Of a stretch of DNA of 64,000 bases, positions 62,084-64,000 are shown piece after piece (position 1 is the first letter of the stretch; the number at the start of each line of letters is the position of its first letter). Location: positions 1 to 64,000 of the forward strand of contig NZ_JPOS01000081.1 of assembly GCF_000759025.1 (NCBI RefSeq). The letters run 5' to 3'. A model generated the notes under the pieces. It saw only the letters and a list, made by a program, of their open reading frames with translations. It ran no database searches and was not told where the DNA came from. Made by a program: the position numbers and the translations under genes. The stretch is from Phaeodactylibacter xiamenensis (GTDB lineage Bacteria; Bacteroidota; Bacteroidia; Chitinophagales; Saprospiraceae).

Positions 62084-64000
62084 ATGAAACAAAATTGCCT
62101 AACCATTTTTCTGCTGTTGCTTGGTGGATTCCTGTACGCTCAGGAAGTCACCGTTAAGGGCACAGTACAGGATGCCGAATCAGGAGAGCCTTTGATCGGC
62201 GTGAACGTTTTAATGCTTGGTGGTGGTGACTCTGGTGGTGCTAAAGGCACTATCACCGATTTCAATGGGGATTTTGAACTGCAAAATGTACCGGTCGGTA
62301 CGGTCTTGCAGTTCTCTTACACGGGCTTTGAGTCGCTCACCAAAACAGTAGAGGGGGACACGCCGATGATCATAGAGATGGGCACCAATGCCGAGGTGCT
62401 GGAAGAAGTCGTAGTCATTGGCTACGGTACCCAAAAGAAAAGAGATGTAACCGGGGCGGTTGCTATTGTCGATTCCAAAACCATTGACGAGCTGAAGCCT
62501 ATTAAAATTGAGCAAGCCCTGCAAGGTACCACCCCTGGTGTGAATGTAACTCAGCAGTCCGGTTCGCCCGGTGCAGGCCTCGATATCCGTATCCGGGGGG
62601 TATCCACCAACGGGCAGAACGCGCCACTGGTCATTATTGACGGATATCAGGGTGATTTGAATACCCTGAACCCAAGTGATATTGAGTCCATTACAGTACT
62701 CAAAGATGCGCAGGCGGCGGTATACGGTACAATTGGTGCGAATGGCGTTATTTTGGTGACTACCAAGACCGGCCGTAAAAACAAGCCCCCTCAGCTGAGC
62801 TACAATACCTATTACGGTCTGCAGGAAACATCCCGTACACTGCCGCTGCTCAACGCTACTGAGTACGCTCTGCTGCTCAACGAATCCTATGCGGCTGGCG
62901 GGCAGGCTTTGCCTTATCCCAATGCAAGCGGGCTGAATGCCGGCACCAACTGGCAGGACGAAGTTTTCGATCAGGCACCTATGATGAGCCACGACGTTAC
63001 CGTTTCCGGTGGCTCAGACCGCGTGACCTACTCCCTTAGCGGTTCTCACCTGGAACAGCAGGGTATTGTTGGTGGGAATAAATCCAGCTTCCGGCGGAGT
63101 ACGGCACGCCTGTCTCTCGGTATTGATCTGGCTGATAACATCAAGCTGACCACCAACGCCATCTACTCTTACGTAGACCGCGATGCCCTCAACGAGAATG
63201 GCCTTGGCGCTGTCTTATTTAATGCCCTGAATACACCGCCCACACAGGCTGTGTTTGATGATGCGGGCGATTTCACCCTCGTGCCCAACACCCCTGGCCT
63301 GGGTATTGAGGTCATCAACCCGCTGGCGCAAATCGCCAATACTTTTAATGATTACGATCTGAACAAGCTGAATGGACAGACGACTCTGGACTGGACGGTG
63401 CTGGAAGGCCTGACGCTTACCGGCCGGGTAGGTTTCAATACGAGTAACAGTGAGGGGCGGACTTTCAATAAGCTCATCAGTTATGGCGGTAAAGTGTTTG
63501 ATGTTACACGGAGCAGTGTGAATCAAAACGCCATCAATGATAACAACTACTCGATTGATCTTTACGCTACTTACGAGCGGTCTTTCGGTAGTGCCCACAA
63601 CCTGACCCTGACCGGTGGTTCCACCATCTTCAGGGAAATAGGCAACGGGCTGTTTGCCACGGGATTCGATGTGCCGAATAACGCCTGGAATTTTGCCGAT
63701 ATCGCATTGGCCCTGGGCACAAGCCCGGATGGTGGACGTGACGTGGGCTCTTACGCCTACGATGAGCGCCGCTTATCCTACTTCGGCCGTGCACAGTACG
63801 ATTTTGATGGGAAATACCTGCTGAGTGCGATGCTCCGCCGGGATGCATCCACCAAATTTGGCCCGGAGAACCGGGTGGGGATTTTCCCATCCTTTACCGC
63901 AGGCTGGGTGTTGTCTGATGAAGACTTTTTCAATCCGGTTGGCAAAGTCGACCTGGCTAAACTTCGCGTAAGCTACGGTATTCTGGGTAATGATCAGATC
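62084..64000 (+). CDS. SusC/RagA TonB-dependent receptor (partial, cut by window end)
   Basis: At least 639 codons from ATG 62084, open to the last base. Signal peptide (LTIFLLLLGGFLYAQ), then a CarboxypepD_reg-like domain (TVKGTVQDAESGEPLIGVNV, TDFNGDFELQNVP), the plug with the SusC signature (VVVIGYGTQKKRDVTGAV, LQGTTPGVNV, LDIRIRGVST, IESITVLKDAQAAVYG, ANGVILVTTK) and the start of the barrel. It would import glycans or peptides with a SusD partner expected downstream. The upstream propeller/LuxR protein is its probable regulator. Confidence 0.95.
   Translation, partial: MKQNCLTIFLLLLGGFLYAQEVTVKGTVQDAESGEPLIGVNVLMLGGGDSGGAKGTITDFNGDFELQNVPVGTVLQFSYTGFESLTKTVEGDTPMIIEMGTNAEVLEEVVVIGYGTQKKRDVTGAVAIVDSKTIDELKPIKIEQALQGTTPGVNVTQQSGSPGAGLDIRIRGVSTNGQNAPLVIIDGYQGDLNTLNPSDIESITVLKDAQAAVYGTIGANGVILVTTKTGRKNKPPQLSYNTYYGLQETSRTLPLLNATEYALLLNESYAAGGQALPYPNASGLNAGTNWQDEVFDQAPMMSHDVTVSGGSDRVTYSLSGSHLEQQGIVGGNKSSFRRSTARLSLGIDLADNIKLTTNAIYSYVDRDALNENGLGAVLFNALNTPPTQAVFDDAGDFTLVPNTPGLGIEVINPLAQIANTFNDYDLNKLNGQTTLDWTVLEGLTLTGRVGFNTSNSEGRTFNKLISYGGKVFDVTRSSVNQNAINDNNYSIDLYATYERSFGSAHNLTLTGGSTIFREIGNGLFATGFDVPNNAWNFADIALALGTSPDGGRDVGSYAYDERRLSYFGRAQYDFDGKYLLSAMLRRDASTKFGPENRVGIFPSFTAGWVLSDEDFFNPVGKVDLAKLRVSYGILGNDQI

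Overview
The window looks like chromosomal DNA of a Bacteroidota bacterium, most likely a saprospirian (Saprospiraceae/Lewinella-like). Pointers are a SusC/RagA receptor with a sensor/LuxR regulator, a relic of a type IX secretion (T9SS) sorting domain, promoters of the Bacteroidota TAnnTTTG type, DUF6089 barrels, an ASPIC/UnbV FG-GAP lipoprotein, and CHAT/TPR proteins next to an ECF sigma factor. The species is inference.

Layout. 1-760: repeat-rich non-coding DNA (two direct copies of a ~190-nt element, a foldback structure and a scrap of an Rpn-type transposase gene). 759-4577: a compact CRISPR locus, cas6 - cas1 - secreted single-pass membrane protein - cas2 - array (14 repeats of 36 nt, 13 spacers), with no interference genes in view. 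4578-5067: hairpin-rich DNA. 5068-7308: an Rpn/PD-(D/E)XK transposase-like gene, a T9SS relic, and a TPR-HExxH protein that looks frameshifted. 7369-13362: acetoacetyl-CoA synthetase, then a leftward run (ABC exporter, membrane protein, murB, deoxynucleoside kinase). 13802-19915: two tandem DUF6089 barrels, an arsenate-reductase/LMW-phosphatase gene with a dyad promoter, a decayed duplicated segment, hemL and a histidine kinase/response regulator pair. 20025-23898: CBS protein, EI24 protein, trehalose synthase/phosphatase fusion and an unlisted 54-aa membrane peptide. 23955-29650: a polyhydroxybutyrate cluster (phaB divergent from phaA, then phasin, phaE with a fused helix-hairpin-helix domain, and phaC). 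29879-41012: a degenerate M48-type protein, hutU, an SSS transporter/DUF4434/AGE epimerase operon and the FG-GAP lipoprotein. 41090-52567: housekeeping and accessory genes (photolyase, sulfotransferase, sulfatase, purK, xseAB, ftsH, esterase) separated by two foldback elements. 52725-57009: a TPR-CHAT protein split by a frameshift, convergent with an ECF sigma factor and a TPR anti-sigma-like membrane protein. 57076-64000: a GT39-type glycosyltransferase, a propeller/Y_Y_Y/LuxR regulator and the start of a SusC receptor cut by the window end.

Functional links. phaA, phaB and phaC/phaE form a complete acetyl-CoA to PHB route with a class III synthase; acetoacetyl-CoA synthetase at 7369 could feed acetoacetate back into it. 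The CRISPR locus could acquire spacers and process crRNA but would need an effector encoded elsewhere. The sigma factor, anti-sigma-like protein and CHAT protein form a plausible stress-signalling or death module. The most unusual items are the membrane protein embedded between cas1 and cas2, the split CHAT gene, the PhaE-HhH fusion, and the foldback elements, one of which supplies the stop codons of two convergent genes.
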